Origin: Caulobacter sp.
GTDB lineage: Bacteria > Pseudomonadota > Alphaproteobacteria > Caulobacterales > Caulobacteraceae
Reading direction: 5' to 3'
Length of the DNA: 52,507 nt
NCBI GenBank assembly: GCA_019636175.1
Contig: JAHBYC010000018.1
Location: 1-52,507, forward strand
Under the pieces are notes generated by a model, which did not search any database, was not told the origin of the DNA, and saw nothing but the letters and a program-made list of their open reading frames with translations. Shown here piece after piece: positions 1-9,277 of this stretch. The position numbers and the translations under genes are program-made. How positions within the stretch are numbered: the first letter of the stretch is position 1; the number at the start of each line of letters is the position of its first letter.

Positions 1-118
1 TCCGATCCACCACCACTTCGAGAAGCTGGGATGGGCGGAATCGACCGTCGTCATCCGCTTCTGGATCGTCGCCCTGATCCTGGCCTTCATCGGCCTTTCG
101 ACCCTCAAGCTGAGATAG
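1..118 (+). CDS. mraY: MraY C-terminal end (partial)
   Basis: The reading frame is open from base 2 to a TAG stop and encodes 38 residues beginning [11 protein letters not shown] and ending STLKLR. The PIHHHFE stretch followed by one hydrophobic helix is the typical C-terminus of phospho-MurNAc-pentapeptide translocase, the membrane enzyme that makes lipid I. murD starts 18 bases downstream, as in other dcw clusters. The rest of the gene lies outside the window. Confidence 0.9.
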   Translation, partial: PIHHHFEKLGWAESTVVIRFWIVALILAFIGLSTLKLR

Positions 119-136
119 GGGAGGCAGGACCGCGCC

Positions 137-1552
137 ATGATCCCCGCCGTCGGCTTTGAAGGGCGCACCGTCGCCGTGTTCGGTCTGGGCCGAACCGGTC
201 TGACCGCCGCGCGCGCCCTGATCGCCGGCGGGGCCAGCGTCGCCCTGTGGGACGAGAACGAGAAGGGACGGGCGGCCGCGTCGGCGGAAGGTCTGCCCCT
301 GGTCGATCTCAAGACCGCCGACTGGTCGGAGTTCGCCGCCCTGATGCTGTCGCCGGGCGTGCCGCTGACCCATCCCGAGCCGCACTGGACGGTGCGGATG
401 GCCCAGGAGGCCGGGGTCGAGATCCTCGGGGACGTCGAGCTGCTGGCCCGGGCCATCAACGCCGCGCCGGTGCACAAGCGGCCCCGCGTCGCGGCCATCA
501 CCGGCACCAACGGCAAGTCGACCACCACCGCCCTGCTGGACCACATTTTGCGTGGCGCCGGCCGGGACACCCGGATGGGCGGCAACATCGGCCTCGGCGT
601 CCTGGGCCTGCCCCCCATGCACGGCGGGGCGGTCTATGTGCTGGAACTGTCCAGCTACCAGCTGGATCTGACCTCCTCTCTGAAGCCCGACGCCGCCATC
701 CTGCTCAACATCTCGCCCGACCATCTCGACCGGCACGGCGGCATGGAAGGCTATGTGACGGCCAAGAAGCGGATCCTGCTCAACCAGGGCAAGGGCGACA
801 CCGCCGTCATCGGAGTCGACGACGCCTGGTGCCAGCGCATCTGCACCGAGATCACCGCCGCCAATCGCCGCACCATCCGGCCGATCAGCGCCGGCAAGGC
901 GATGGGACGCGGGGTCTATGTGCTGTCGGGCGTCCTCTATGACGCCACCGGCGACCGCACCGTCGAGGTCGCCGACCTGACCCGCGCCCGGTCGCTGCCG
1001 GGCAAGCACAACTGGCAGAACGCCGCAGCCGCCTACGCCGCCGCCCTGGCGCTCGGGGTGTCGGCCGATGACGCCGCCGACGGCCTGATGACCTTTCCGG
1101 GGCTGGCCCACCGGATGGAGACGGTGGCCAAGATCGGCAAGGTGCGCTTCGTCAACGACAGCAAGGCGACCAACACCGACGCCGCCCGCCAGGCGCTGTC
1201 CAGCTATCCCCGCGTCTACTGGATCGCCGGCGGCCGGGCCAAGGAGGGCGGCATCGCCGCCCTGGCCGATCTCTTCCCGCGCATCGAGAAGGCCTATCTG
1301 ATCGGCGAGGCCGAGGCGGCCTTCGCCGCGACCCTGGAGGGCCAGGCCCCGGTCGCCCTGTGCGGACAGATGGAGGCGGCGGTGGCCGCGGCTCATGCCG
1401 ACGCCGCCGCGTCCGGCGAGGAAGCCATCGTCCTGCTGTCGCCGGCCACGGCCTCCTTTGACCAGTACCCGGACTTCGAAGCCCGCGGCGAGGCCTTCCG
1501 GGCCGCCGTCCAGGCTTTGGAGCAGCCCGCCGCCCGCGAGGCCCGCGCATGA
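137..1552 (+). CDS. murD: UDP-N-acetylmuramoylalanine--D-glutamate ligase MurD
   Basis: This cytoplasmic Mur ligase adds D-glutamate to UDP-MurNAc-L-alanine using ATP. The 471-residue protein has an N-terminal Rossmann-like UDP-binding part (VAVFGLGRTG), the ATP-binding loop ITGTNGKSTT near residue 120, the NISPDHLDRHG segment of the central domain, and the C-terminal FVNDSKATN motif. Length fits the family. The ATG is preceded by AGGA with 7 bases spacing. Its last four bases (ATGA) are the ftsW start, so the two are probably translationally coupled within the dcw operon. Confidence 0.97.
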   Translation: MIPAVGFEGRTVAVFGLGRTGLTAARALIAGGASVALWDENEKGRAAASAEGLPLVDLKTADWSEFAALMLSPGVPLTHPEPHWTVRMAQEAGVEILGDVELLARAINAAPVHKRPRVAAITGTNGKSTTTALLDHILRGAGRDTRMGGNIGLGVLGLPPMHGGAVYVLELSSYQLDLTSSLKPDAAILLNISPDHLDRHGGMEGYVTAKKRILLNQGKGDTAVIGVDDAWCQRICTEITAANRRTIRPISAGKAMGRGVYVLSGVLYDATGDRTVEVADLTRARSLPGKHNWQNAAAAYAAALALGVSADDAADGLMTFPGLAHRMETVAKIGKVRFVNDSKATNTDAARQALSSYPRVYWIAGGRAKEGGIAALADLFPRIEKAYLIGEAEAAFAATLEGQAPVALCGQMEAAVAAAHADAAASGEEAIVLLSPATASFDQYPDFEARGEAFRAAVQALEQPAAREARA

Positions 1553-2733
1553 ACGATTTCCATCAGGCCCAGAACCAGCATCTGGTCTCCCGCGCCAAGC
1601 GCACCCGGCTGGCCAACTGGTGGTGGACGGTCGACCATGCCCTGCTGGCCGCCACCGGCCTGCTGATCGTGCTGGGCGTTCTCCTCTCCTTCACCTCCAG
1701 CCCGGCGGCGGCGATCCGTCTCAGGCTGGATGATCCCCTGCACTTCGCCGTGCGCCAGTGCCTGTTCGCGGCCGGCGCGGCGGTGCTGGTCGTGGCCGTC
1801 TCGATGCTGACCACGCGCGGGGTGCGACGGGCCTCGTTCTTCATCTATCTGGCGGCGGTGGCCTGCATGGCCATGCTGCCGTTCCTGGGCCATGAGGCCA
1901 AGGGCGCCACCCGCTGGATCACCTTCGCCGGCTTCACCCTGCAGCCCTCCGAGTTTCTCAAGCCGGCGCTGATCGTGCTGGTCGCCTGGATGTTCGCGGA
2001 AGGGCAGAAGGGGCAGGGGGTGCCGGGGGTGACCATCGCCTTCGGACTCTACTTCATCGCCGTCGCCCTGCTGATTATCCAGCCGGACGTCGGCCAGACG
2101 ATCCTGATCACCATCGCCTTCGGCGCCGCCTTCTGGATGGCGGGGGTGCCGATCAGCTGGATCCCGATCATGGGCGGCGCGGCCGCCGCCGGACTGGGGG
2201 CCATCTATGTGCTGCTGCCGCACGCCCGCAGCCGCGTGGACCGCTTCCTCAGCCCCGAAGGGGCCGACACCCACCAGGTCGACAAGGCAGCCCAGGCCAT
2301 CGCCAACGGCGGACTGTTCGGGCGCGGCCCGGGCGAGGGGGTGATGAAGCAGGGCGTGCCGGACCTGCAGACCGACTTCATCTATTCGGTAGCGGCCGAA
2401 GAATACGGCCTGGTCTTCTCGCTGGCCCTGATCGCGGTCTTCGCCTTCCTGATGGTGCGCGGTCTCTACAAATCCATGCGCCTGTCGGACTCCTTCGAGC
2501 AGGTCGCCGCGGCCGGGCTGTTCGTCCTGGTCGGCCAGCAGGCGATCATCAACATGGCCGTCAACTTGAACCTCGCGCCGACCAAGGGCATGACACTGCC
2601 CTTCATCAGCTACGGAGGCTCCTCGATGCTGGCGATGGGACTGACCATGGGCATGGCGCTGGGTCTCACCCGCCGCCGTCCCGGCGCCTTCGAGAGCGCC
2701 GACCATAGTCCCCTGTCCGGAGCCTACGCCTGA
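1549..2733 (+). CDS. ftsW: Septal SEDS peptidoglycan glycosyltransferase FtsW
   Basis: FtsW polymerises lipid II at the division septum together with its partner FtsI. The 394-residue protein is polytopic with about ten hydrophobic segments. It carries SEDS landmarks: LQPSEFLKPAL in the middle and PFISYGGSSMLA near the end. The extended N-terminus before the first membrane segment (about 25 residues, basic) is typical of FtsW rather than RodA, and the position between murD and murG settles it. The start overlaps murD by four bases. Confidence 0.96.
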   Translation: MNDFHQAQNQHLVSRAKRTRLANWWWTVDHALLAATGLLIVLGVLLSFTSSPAAAIRLRLDDPLHFAVRQCLFAAGAAVLVVAVSMLTTRGVRRASFFIYLAAVACMAMLPFLGHEAKGATRWITFAGFTLQPSEFLKPALIVLVAWMFAEGQKGQGVPGVTIAFGLYFIAVALLIIQPDVGQTILITIAFGAAFWMAGVPISWIPIMGGAAAAGLGAIYVLLPHARSRVDRFLSPEGADTHQVDKAAQAIANGGLFGRGPGEGVMKQGVPDLQTDFIYSVAAEEYGLVFSLALIAVFAFLMVRGLYKSMRLSDSFEQVAAAGLFVLVGQQAIINMAVNLNLAPTKGMTLPFISYGGSSMLAMGLTMGMALGLTRRRPGAFESADHSPLSGAYA

Positions 2734-2737
2734 TCTC

Positions 2738-3835
2738 ATGGCCTCAAGACTTGTCGTAATCGCCGCCGGGGGAACCGGCGGCCACATGTTTCCGGCCCAG
2801 GCCCTCGCGGAGGTGATGACCGCCCGGGGCTGGCGGGTGGTGCTGGCCACCGACGACCGGGGCGAGATGTACGCCGACAAGTTTCCCGCCGACCTGCGCA
2901 TCGTGCTGTCGGCGGCGACCGCGAAGGCCAGCGATCCGATCGGCATGATCAAGGCCGGCTTCACCGTGCTCAAGGGCGTGATGCAGGCCCGGTCGGCCTT
3001 CAAGCGCCTGGACCCGGCGGTGGTCATCGGCTTTGGCGGCTACCCCAGTCTGCCGGCGGTGCTGGCGGCGCTGGGCCAGAAGCGACCCACGGTGATCCAC
3101 GAGCAGAACGCGGTGCTGGGCCGGGTCAACCGCTTCCTGGCTCCCAGGGTGACCGAGGTGGCCTGCGCCTTCCCGACGCTCGAAAAGGCGCCGCCGAAGG
3201 TCAAGGCCCGGGCCCGGGTGGTCGGCAACCCGGTGCGGCCGGACATCCAGGCCCTGTTCGACCAGCCCTATGCGCCGCCGGACCCGACGGCACCGATCAA
3301 GCTGTTGATCACCGGCGGCAGCCAGGGCGCGAGGCTGCTGTCGGAATTGACGCCTGAGGCGATCCAGCGGCTGCCCGAGGACCTGCGCGTGCGGCTGGAT
3401 ATCCAGCAGCAGACCCGCAAGGAGTCGATGGACGCCGCCCGCCGGATCTATGCCAACGCCATGGTCAAGGCCGAGGTCGCGCCCTTCTTCCGCGACATGG
3501 CCGGACGGCTGGGCGCCGCCCATCTGGTGATCGGCCGGGCGGGAGCCTCGACGGTCTGCGAGCTGGCCGTCGCCGGCAAGCCGTCGATCCTGATCCCGCT
3601 GAAGATCGCCGCCGACGACCACCAGCGCTTCAACGCCCGGCTGCTGGAGGACGTCGACGCCGCCGCCGTCGCCCTGGAAGACGAACTGACCGTCGACAGC
3701 TTGGCCGGGGCCCTGAAGGCGCTGCTCACCGATCCCGCCTGGCTGGCCAATATGGCGGCCGGGGCCCGTTCGGCGGCCCGACCCAACGCCGCCGAGGACC
3801 TGGCCGATCTGGTCGAGCGCACCGCCTACAGCTGA
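2738..3835 (+). CDS. murG: UDP-GlcNAc transferase MurG
   Basis: MurG transfers GlcNAc to lipid I to make lipid II at the inner face of the membrane. The 365-residue protein shows the N-terminal loop GGTGGHMFPA (residues about 11-20), the central ITGGSQGARLL loop, and GRAGASTVCELAVAGKP in the UDP-GlcNAc-binding C-terminal domain. Family length is normal. It starts 4 bases after the ftsW stop, and its stop TGA overlaps the ATG of the next gene by one base (TGATG). Confidence 0.97.
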   Translation: MASRLVVIAAGGTGGHMFPAQALAEVMTARGWRVVLATDDRGEMYADKFPADLRIVLSAATAKASDPIGMIKAGFTVLKGVMQARSAFKRLDPAVVIGFGGYPSLPAVLAALGQKRPTVIHEQNAVLGRVNRFLAPRVTEVACAFPTLEKAPPKVKARARVVGNPVRPDIQALFDQPYAPPDPTAPIKLLITGGSQGARLLSELTPEAIQRLPEDLRVRLDIQQQTRKESMDAARRIYANAMVKAEVAPFFRDMAGRLGAAHLVIGRAGASTVCELAVAGKPSILIPLKIAADDHQRFNARLLEDVDAAAVALEDELTVDSLAGALKALLTDPAWLANMAAGARSAARPNAAEDLADLVERTAYS

Positions 3836-4293
3836 TGGCGCGGCGGCTGATCCCTTTCGATCCGGTCGTCCACACCTCCCTTATCCCGCCCTTGGCGCAG
3901 CTTTGGCTGGACAGCTGGCGCTCGACCGGCACGGCGGCGGACGAGGACGTTCGCGTCCGTGACCTGGCGCACCGCATCGCCGAGGAGGTCCAGACGGTCT
4001 GGGACCTGACCCTGGCGTTTGATGACGACGCCCTGACCGGTTTCATGGCCCTGCGCCCGAGGGACAACTGCCTCGACCAGCTGTTCATGGCGCCGGCCGC
4101 CAAGGGGCGGGGATTTGGCGGCGACCTGATCGACCTCGCCAAACAGCGCCTTCCCGGGGGCATGTGGCTGCGCACCGCGGAAGCCAATCACGCCGCGCGG
4201 GCCTTCTATGAGAAGCGCGGCTTTCGTCACTACGACAGCGACGATCATCCAACCCTTGGCTACCGCCGGGTGTTCTACCGCTGGCCGGGGTGA
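3835..4293 (+). CDS. GNAT family N-acetyltransferase
   Basis: This 152-residue protein fits the GCN5-related acetyltransferase fold. The acetyl-CoA-binding motif A appears as LFMAPAAKGRGFGGDLI (residues about 82-98), followed by NHAARAFYEKRGF, the usual last helix and strand. The substrate is not predictable. It starts on the last base of the murG stop, so it is probably translated as part of the same message. A GNAT gene at this point is not a core dcw member. It could modify a cell-wall precursor, the antibiotic target or an unrelated amine, and nothing in the sequence chooses between these. Confidence 0.8.
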   Translation: MARRLIPFDPVVHTSLIPPLAQLWLDSWRSTGTAADEDVRVRDLAHRIAEEVQTVWDLTLAFDDDALTGFMALRPRDNCLDQLFMAPAAKGRGFGGDLIDLAKQRLPGGMWLRTAEANHAARAFYEKRGFRHYDSDDHPTLGYRRVFYRWPG

Positions 4294-4362
4294 TGGGGGG
4301 CTATCGAAGCGGTCGGCCATTTTACCGTGAGGCGGCGACCCACAAAACAGGCGCGCGCTTTT

Positions 4363-4587
4363 TCAGGGCGGCGAAAGCCGGGCAAAATCCCTTGTGGCGT
4401 TGGCTTTGAGGTAGGCCGAGGCTGTGCGGCGGTAGGCCAGGGCGTAGGTCGGCCCGTAGGTCGAGGGGCGGGGATTGTAGGTCGGAACCGCTACGATGTG
4501 GCCGGCGCCGTCTTTGGGCCGCTCGGTTCGGGCGGCCGACGCGAGGCCATTCCCCAACGGCGCCAAATCCTCTAATCCGCCTGTCAT
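4363..4587 (-). CDS. Possible small Tyr-repeat protein divergent from murC
   Basis: A 74-codon minus-strand frame fills the murG/GNAT-murC gap. Its ATG shares the palindrome CATG with the murC ATG. Its second half has Thr-Tyr or Ala-Tyr pairs spaced 4 or 7 residues apart ([17 protein letters not shown]). On the DNA these are five GTAGGYC copies at 4411, 4432, 4444, 4456 and 4477, with spacings of 21, 12, 12 and 21, all multiples of three. About 87 % of third positions are G or C over 46 counted codons, which suits coding in this genome but could also arise by chance at this GC. No family was recognised and no ribosome binding site is obvious. It may be a gene remnant. Confidence 0.25.
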   Translation of the reverse strand: MTGGLEDLAPLGNGLASAARTERPKDGAGHIVAVPTYNPRPSTYGPTYALAYRRTASAYLKANATRDFARLSPP

Positions 4588-6010
4588 GAACGCCCGTCGC
4601 CGCCCCGTGCCCTTCGAACTTGGTCCCGTCCACTTCATCGGGATCGGCGGCATAGGCATGAGCGGCATCGCCGAGATCATGATCCGCATCGGCTACACGG
4701 TGCAGGGCTCGGACATGAAGCGGTCGGCCAATACCGACCGGCTGGAACAGCTGGGCGCGAAGATCTTCATCGGTCACGCTCCGGCCCATGTCGAAGGCGC
4801 TTCGGCCATCGTCTATTCGACGGCGGTCAAGCCGGACAATCCCGAGATGGTCGCCGGTCGAGAACGGCGCCTTCCGCTGGTTCGCCGGGCCGAGATGCTG
4901 GCCGAGCTGATGCGGCTGCAGTTTTCCGTCGGCGTCGCCGGCACCCACGGCAAGACCACCACTACCTCGATGGTCGCGGCCCTGCTCGACGCCGGGGGAC
5001 TGGACCCGACAGTGGTCAACGGCGGCATCATCAACGCCTACGGGGCCAACGCCAAGGTCGGGGAGGGGGACTGGATCGTCGTCGAGGCCGACGAGAGCGA
5101 CGGCACCTTCCTGAAGCTGAAGTCGACCTGCGCCGTCGTCACCAACATCGATCCCGAGCACCTCGACCACTACGGCGATTTCGACGCGGTGCGGCGGGCG
5201 TTCCGCGACTTCGTCGAGAACATTCCCTTCTATGGCTTCGCCGCCGTCTGTCTCGATCATCCCGAGGTCCAGGCCCTGGCCGCCAGTGTCGAGAACCGGC
5301 GCCTGGTCACCTATGGCGTCAATCCGCAGGCCGAGGTCCGGGCGCTGAACGTCACCATGGGACCCGAAGGCGCCCGGTTCGACGTGCAGTTCACGCCTCA
5401 GGAGGGCGAGCGCCGCCTGCTGGAAGGGCTGGTCCTGCCGATGGCCGGCGACCACAATGTCGCCAACGCCCTGGCCGCCATCGCCGTGGCCCATGAGCTG
5501 GGCGTCGATGACGCGGCGATCCGCAAGGGGCTGGCCGGCTTTGGCGGGGTCAAGCGGCGCTTCACCACCACCGGCGTGGTCGGCGGGGTCCGCATCGTCG
5601 ACGACTACGGCCACCATCCGGTGGAGATTTCCAGCGTGCTGAAGGCGGCGCGCGCCGTGACCCAGGCCGGGCGGGTCATCGCGGTCGTCCAGCCGCACCG
5701 CTACAGCCGCCTGCGCGACCTGATGGCCGAGTTCTCGGCCTGCTTCAACGACGCCGACGCGGTGATCGTGGCCGATGTCTATCCGGCGGGCGAGGCGCCG
5801 CTGGAGGGGATCAATCGCGACGCCCTGATCGAGGGGCTCAAGCGGTTTGGCCACCGTCGCGCCCTGGCCCTGGCCAGCCCGGCCGACCTGGCCGGGATGA
5901 TCGCGGCGGAGGCCCGGAGCGGCGACACCGTCGTGTTGCTGGGCGCCGGAGACATCACCAGCTGGGCCTACGCCCTGCCGGGGCAGCTGGAGGCGCTGGC
6001 GGCGTCGTGA
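4586..6010 (+). CDS. murC: UDP-N-acetylmuramate--L-alanine ligase MurC
   Basis: MurC adds the first residue, L-alanine, to UDP-MurNAc. The 474-residue protein has the N-terminal [12 protein letters not shown] loop, the ATP loop [11 protein letters not shown] near residue 120, EADESDGTF, and DDYGHHPVE in the last third. The ATG at 4586 puts the first conserved glycine loop about 20 residues in, as expected. An in-frame GTG at 4496 would add 30 non-conserved residues. No clear Shine-Dalgarno precedes 4586, but TCTAATC lies 10-16 bases upstream, so a very short leader is possible. The gap before it suggests its own promoter. The end overlaps the next gene (GTGA). Confidence 0.95.
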   Translation: MNARRRPVPFELGPVHFIGIGGIGMSGIAEIMIRIGYTVQGSDMKRSANTDRLEQLGAKIFIGHAPAHVEGASAIVYSTAVKPDNPEMVAGRERRLPLVRRAEMLAELMRLQFSVGVAGTHGKTTTTSMVAALLDAGGLDPTVVNGGIINAYGANAKVGEGDWIVVEADESDGTFLKLKSTCAVVTNIDPEHLDHYGDFDAVRRAFRDFVENIPFYGFAAVCLDHPEVQALAASVENRRLVTYGVNPQAEVRALNVTMGPEGARFDVQFTPQEGERRLLEGLVLPMAGDHNVANALAAIAVAHELGVDDAAIRKGLAGFGGVKRRFTTTGVVGGVRIVDDYGHHPVEISSVLKAARAVTQAGRVIAVVQPHRYSRLRDLMAEFSACFNDADAVIVADVYPAGEAPLEGINRDALIEGLKRFGHRRALALASPADLAGMIAAEARSGDTVVLLGAGDITSWAYALPGQLEALAAS

Positions 6011-6282
6011 CCCAGTCGCCCCTGGCCTTTCTGAAGGCGATCGAGAATGAGGCGCGCCGTCGTCGCATTCCGCTGAAGCATCTGCCGCGGCTGGATCGCG
6101 GCCGTGCCTATACCGATGGCTTCTGGCTGGATATCGCCAGCCCGCCGGCGACGGTTCGCTATGAAATGTTCCACTGGGAGCGCAACGTCCGGACGCCCGT
6201 GTTCGAGACCTATGACCCCGCCGAGGCGGTTCGCCTGATCCTCTGGCACGCCGACACCTGCGCCCGGAAGGCCAGCCACTGA
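6007..6282 (+). CDS. Small conserved-looking protein coupled to murC and murB
   Basis: The gene encodes 91 residues with a GTG start overlapping the murC stop (GTGA) and a TGA stop sharing one base with the murB ATG (TGATG). Such double coupling argues that it is a real gene translated with murC and murB. The protein is charged and soluble: an Arg-rich N-terminal helix ([13 protein letters not shown]), a tryptophan and tyrosine-rich middle ([16 protein letters not shown]) and a C-terminal helix. No signal peptide, membrane segment or recognised motif is visible. Its function is unknown. The location suggests a role linked to the two Mur enzymes, but that is inference only. Confidence 0.75.
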   Translation: MTQSPLAFLKAIENEARRRRIPLKHLPRLDRGRAYTDGFWLDIASPPATVRYEMFHWERNVRTPVFETYDPAEAVRLILWHADTCARKASH

Positions 6283-7190
6283 TGACCGATATCACCCTGG
6301 ACAACCTGCCCGAGGTTCGCGGCAAGCTGCTGCGCGACGAGACCCTGGCGCCCTTCACCTGGTTTCGGGTCGGCGGGCCGGCGCAGGTGCTGTTCATCCC
6401 CGCCGATGACGAGGACCTTTCGGATTTCCTGCGGGACCTGCCGGACGAGATCCCGGTGACGGTTCTGGGGGTCGGCTCCAATGTGATCGTGCGCGACGGC
6501 GGCGTTCCCGGCGTGGTCGTCCGCCTGGCCGGCAGGGCCTTCAGCGAGGTCGTCGTCGACGCCGAGGACAACCAGATCATCGCCGGCGCCGGAGCGCTGG
6601 ACGCGGCGGTCGCCCGCGCCGCCGCCGCGGCGGGTCTGGCCGGACTGGAATTCTACGCCGGCATTCCCGGGACCATCGGCGGCGCCCTGACCATGAACGC
6701 CGGCTGCTATGGCTCGGAGACGAAGGACGTGCTGGTCGCCGCCTGGGGCTACAATCGCCAGGGCGAACTCTGCACCTTCAGCGTCGAGGACTTCGGCTAC
6801 AGCTACCGTCACAGCCAGGCGCCCGCCGACATCATCTGGATGCAGGCGGTGTTCCGCGCCACGCCCGACGAGCCGGCGGCGGTCAAGGCGCGGATGGACG
6901 AGATTACCGCCCGCCGCGAGACCACCCAGCCGATCCGCGAGAAGACCGGCGGCTCGACCTTCAAGAACCCGCCCGGCCATTCCTCCTGGAAGCTGGTCGA
7001 CGACGCCGGCTGGCGCGGCAAGCCGCACGGCGGGGCGATGTTCTCGCCCCTGCACAGCAACTTCATGATCAACACCGGCGAGGCGACGGCCGCCGATCTG
7101 GAAGGCCTGGGAGAAGCGGTGCGGGCCGACGTCCTGGCCAAGACCGGGGTACAGCTCGACTGGGAGATCAAGCGGATCGGACGGTCGTAG
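6282..7190 (+). CDS. murB: UDP-N-acetylenolpyruvoylglucosamine reductase MurB
   Basis: MurB is the FAD-dependent reductase that makes UDP-MurNAc. The 302-residue protein has the FAD-binding [14 protein letters not shown] segment (about residue 65), [18 protein letters not shown] (about 127-144), and GGSTFKNP, which holds the catalytic serine, followed by a C-terminal domain. Length is normal for the family. It starts on the last base of the upstream stop. It is the last gene of this plus-strand run and is followed by a convergent regulator gene 49 bases away. Confidence 0.96.
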   Translation: MTDITLDNLPEVRGKLLRDETLAPFTWFRVGGPAQVLFIPADDEDLSDFLRDLPDEIPVTVLGVGSNVIVRDGGVPGVVVRLAGRAFSEVVVDAEDNQIIAGAGALDAAVARAAAAAGLAGLEFYAGIPGTIGGALTMNAGCYGSETKDVLVAAWGYNRQGELCTFSVEDFGYSYRHSQAPADIIWMQAVFRATPDEPAAVKARMDEITARRETTQPIREKTGGSTFKNPPGHSSWKLVDDAGWRGKPHGGAMFSPLHSNFMINTGEATAADLEGLGEAVRADVLAKTGVQLDWEIKRIGRS

Positions 7191-7239
7191 GAGGGCTGAG
7201 GGCGTTGGTCGAGGCGCCGGACGACGGGGGTGGTGTTCT

Positions 7240-8292
7240 CTATCCTCCGACGGCGTCCGTCCTGATCCCTTGCCGGGCTTTCCAGGCGCCGGGGCTTAAC
7301 CCGGTCCAGCGCTTGAAGGCGCGGGAGAAGGCGCTGGGTTCGGAAAAGCCGACAAGATAGGCCGTCTCGTTCACTGAAGCCCGGCCGCCGCTCAGGTATT
7401 CCATGGCCATGCGGCGCCGCAGCTGGTCGATCAGCTCGTCGAAGCCGGCCCCCTCGGCCCGCAGACGACGATAAAGGGTGGGCCTGGTGAGCCCCAGGGC
7501 GCTGGCGATGCTGGTCATGTCGGGCTCGCCCCGGTGCAGGATCGGAAGCACCGCCGCCTCGACCCGTCCTCGCACGGTCTCGCCCGAACGCAAGGCGTCC
7601 AGCAGGCTGTCGGCATGGCGGGTCAGCACGCCGAAGACATAGCGGTTGGGCTGATGCAGCTCGATTGTCAGCCAGGACGGATCGATCCGCAGCGCGTTCC
7701 AGTGACTGTCGAAGGTGACCGGAACCTTCAGCACTCGTTCAAAGTGATCGCCATAGGCGGGGCGGGGGTGAGTGAAATGGGCCGCCCTGGCAAAGGTCGC
7801 CTCGGGAAAATGCCGGGCGGTTTCGCAGATGAAACGCGACCAGGTGGACTCGGTCATTTCCGGAAAGCTGCCTGGGTCCTGCCGGGTGTCGACCATCCAC
7901 AGTCCGGAGTCATGGGTGACCAGCTGGAAGCGGGGACCGCGACCCGGCAGCGACACCTCCGCGGCGAGCCTGACGTAGCGGTTCAGTTCGTTCAGGGCCT
8001 CACCCATCGTCGGCGCCGCGTAGCAGATCAGGCCGACTATCGAGATGTCGCGAAAGTCCCGGCTCGCGCCGAGCTCCAGCGGCAGCCAGGGCATGTCGCA
8101 CCGCTGTTGGGCCGCCCGCATCATCGCCCTGTATCGGGCCATCGGCACCCGGGCGTCCGGATCGTCGAGCGCCTCCGCCGAGAGGCCGGCGGCCGCCAGC
8201 AGACCGGCGGCGTCGGCGCCATTGGCCGTGGCGAACTGGAAGAGATTGCCGACGTATCCGGCCGAGACCGTCGCGCGGTTCATGTCAGCCAA
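7240..8292 (-). CDS. AraC family transcriptional regulator
   Basis: The 350-residue protein has the N-terminal ligand-sensing domain of the AraC arabinose-binding type (roughly residues 20-210) and a C-terminal double helix-turn-helix of about 95 residues (SIASALGLTRPTLYRRL, then VNETAYLVGFSEPSAFSRAFKRWTG). This architecture is common in regulators of lipid or aromatic metabolism. Two starts are possible: TTG at 8292 with GGGAG spaced 7 bases, or ATG at 8283 with poorer spacing. It is divergent from the DUF2306 gene at 8428, and the 135-base gap between them is the likely shared regulatory region. It interrupts the dcw cluster. Confidence 0.88.
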   Translation of the reverse strand: MADMNRATVSAGYVGNLFQFATANGADAAGLLAAAGLSAEALDDPDARVPMARYRAMMRAAQQRCDMPWLPLELGASRDFRDISIVGLICYAAPTMGEALNELNRYVRLAAEVSLPGRGPRFQLVTHDSGLWMVDTRQDPGSFPEMTESTWSRFICETARHFPEATFARAAHFTHPRPAYGDHFERVLKVPVTFDSHWNALRIDPSWLTIELHQPNRYVFGVLTRHADSLLDALRSGETVRGRVEAAVLPILHRGEPDMTSIASALGLTRPTLYRRLRAEGAGFDELIDQLRRRMAMEYLSGGRASVNETAYLVGFSEPSAFSRAFKRWTGLSPGAWKARQGIRTDAVGG

Positions 8293-8427
8293 CAGCTGGC
8301 TCCCGAGGTCATCATTATGGTCGCCGCGGTCATAGGCCGTCGCCGGAGCGGGACGCTAGCCTGCCGCGAGATCATCCCTCGCCGCAAGGACCCATTCGTC
8401 CTCGGCCCTGAACGGTCCGTGCTCCCC

Positions 8428-9246
8428 ATGACCACTCCGTCCGCCATTTCAAGGACCTCCGCCGACGGCGCGGCCAGCGCGCTGCGCTTGGCCGGGCGCT
8501 TCTGGTATCTCACCGTTGTGGTCGGGCAGCTTCTGTTCCTGATCTATGTGGCGGCCTTCTACGGCGGGGCGGCGGCCGGCGCGAACTTCGAGAAATGGAA
8601 CGAGGTTCTCGTCGGCGGCTATGTCGCGGGCGGCCATGTCGGCAACCTCGCCCTGGCCAGCCACCTGCTGCTGGCGGTGGTGATCACCGCCGGCGGCCTG
8701 CTGCAACTCATCCCCTGGCTGAGGGCCAGGGCCCTGGCGTTTCACCGGTGGAATGGCCGGGTCTACCTTGGTCTCGCCGTACTCGCCGCCCTGACCGGCC
8801 TCTACATGGTCTGGACCCGGGGAACGGCGGGCGGTCTGGCCATGCGGGCCGGTATCAGCGTCAATGGCCTGCTGATCCTGGCTTGCGCCGCCCTGGCCTG
8901 GATCAACGCCCGGCGGGGAAGGATAGACGCCCATCGGCGCTGGGCGATGCGGTCGTTCATCCTGATCAGCGGAGTCTGGTTCTTCAGGGTCGGGCTGATG
9001 GCCTGGATTCTGGCCCATCAGGGACCTGTCGGCATAGGGGACGATTTTGACGGTCCGTTCGTGCGGTTCTGGGCCTACGGCTGTTATCTCGTGCCCCTGG
9101 GCGTGCTCGAGATCTATCTGCGGGTCCAGTCACAGGCCGGGGCGCGGACACGGCTGGCCGCGGCGCTTGGCCTGACCCTGTTGACGCTGTTTCAGGCGCT
9201 CGGGATCTTCGGCGCGTTGGTGGGCATGTGGTTACCGAGGTTGTAA
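8428..9246 (+). CDS. DUF2306 multi-pass membrane protein
   Basis: This 272-residue protein has about seven hydrophobic segments. The first follows a 22-residue cytoplasmic tail. The core resembles DUF2306: SHLLLAVVITAGGLLQL, then a conserved FHRWNGRVYL stretch and HRRWAMRSFILI further on. Family members have no firm function. A far longer open frame extends upstream through the regulator, but the ATG at 8428 begins where the membrane protein begins. The divergent AraC-type gene is its most likely regulator. The gene converges on the thioesterase gene 31 bases away. Confidence 0.75.
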   Translation: MTTPSAISRTSADGAASALRLAGRFWYLTVVVGQLLFLIYVAAFYGGAAAGANFEKWNEVLVGGYVAGGHVGNLALASHLLLAVVITAGGLLQLIPWLRARALAFHRWNGRVYLGLAVLAALTGLYMVWTRGTAGGLAMRAGISVNGLLILACAALAWINARRGRIDAHRRWAMRSFILISGVWFFRVGLMAWILAHQGPVGIGDDFDGPFVRFWAYGCYLVPLGVLEIYLRVQSQAGARTRLAAALGLTLLTLFQALGIFGALVGMWLPRL

Positions 9247-9277
9247 CGCCGGAGGGCCGGGCCACGCAGGCCGGGCG

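Noticed and set aside
4322-6580. Long minus-strand open frame (752 codons) across murC
   Set aside because: It is antisense to murC, the small coupled gene and murB, whose motifs are clear. Long antisense frames are expected at this GC, and its translation is low-complexity with no recognisable motif.
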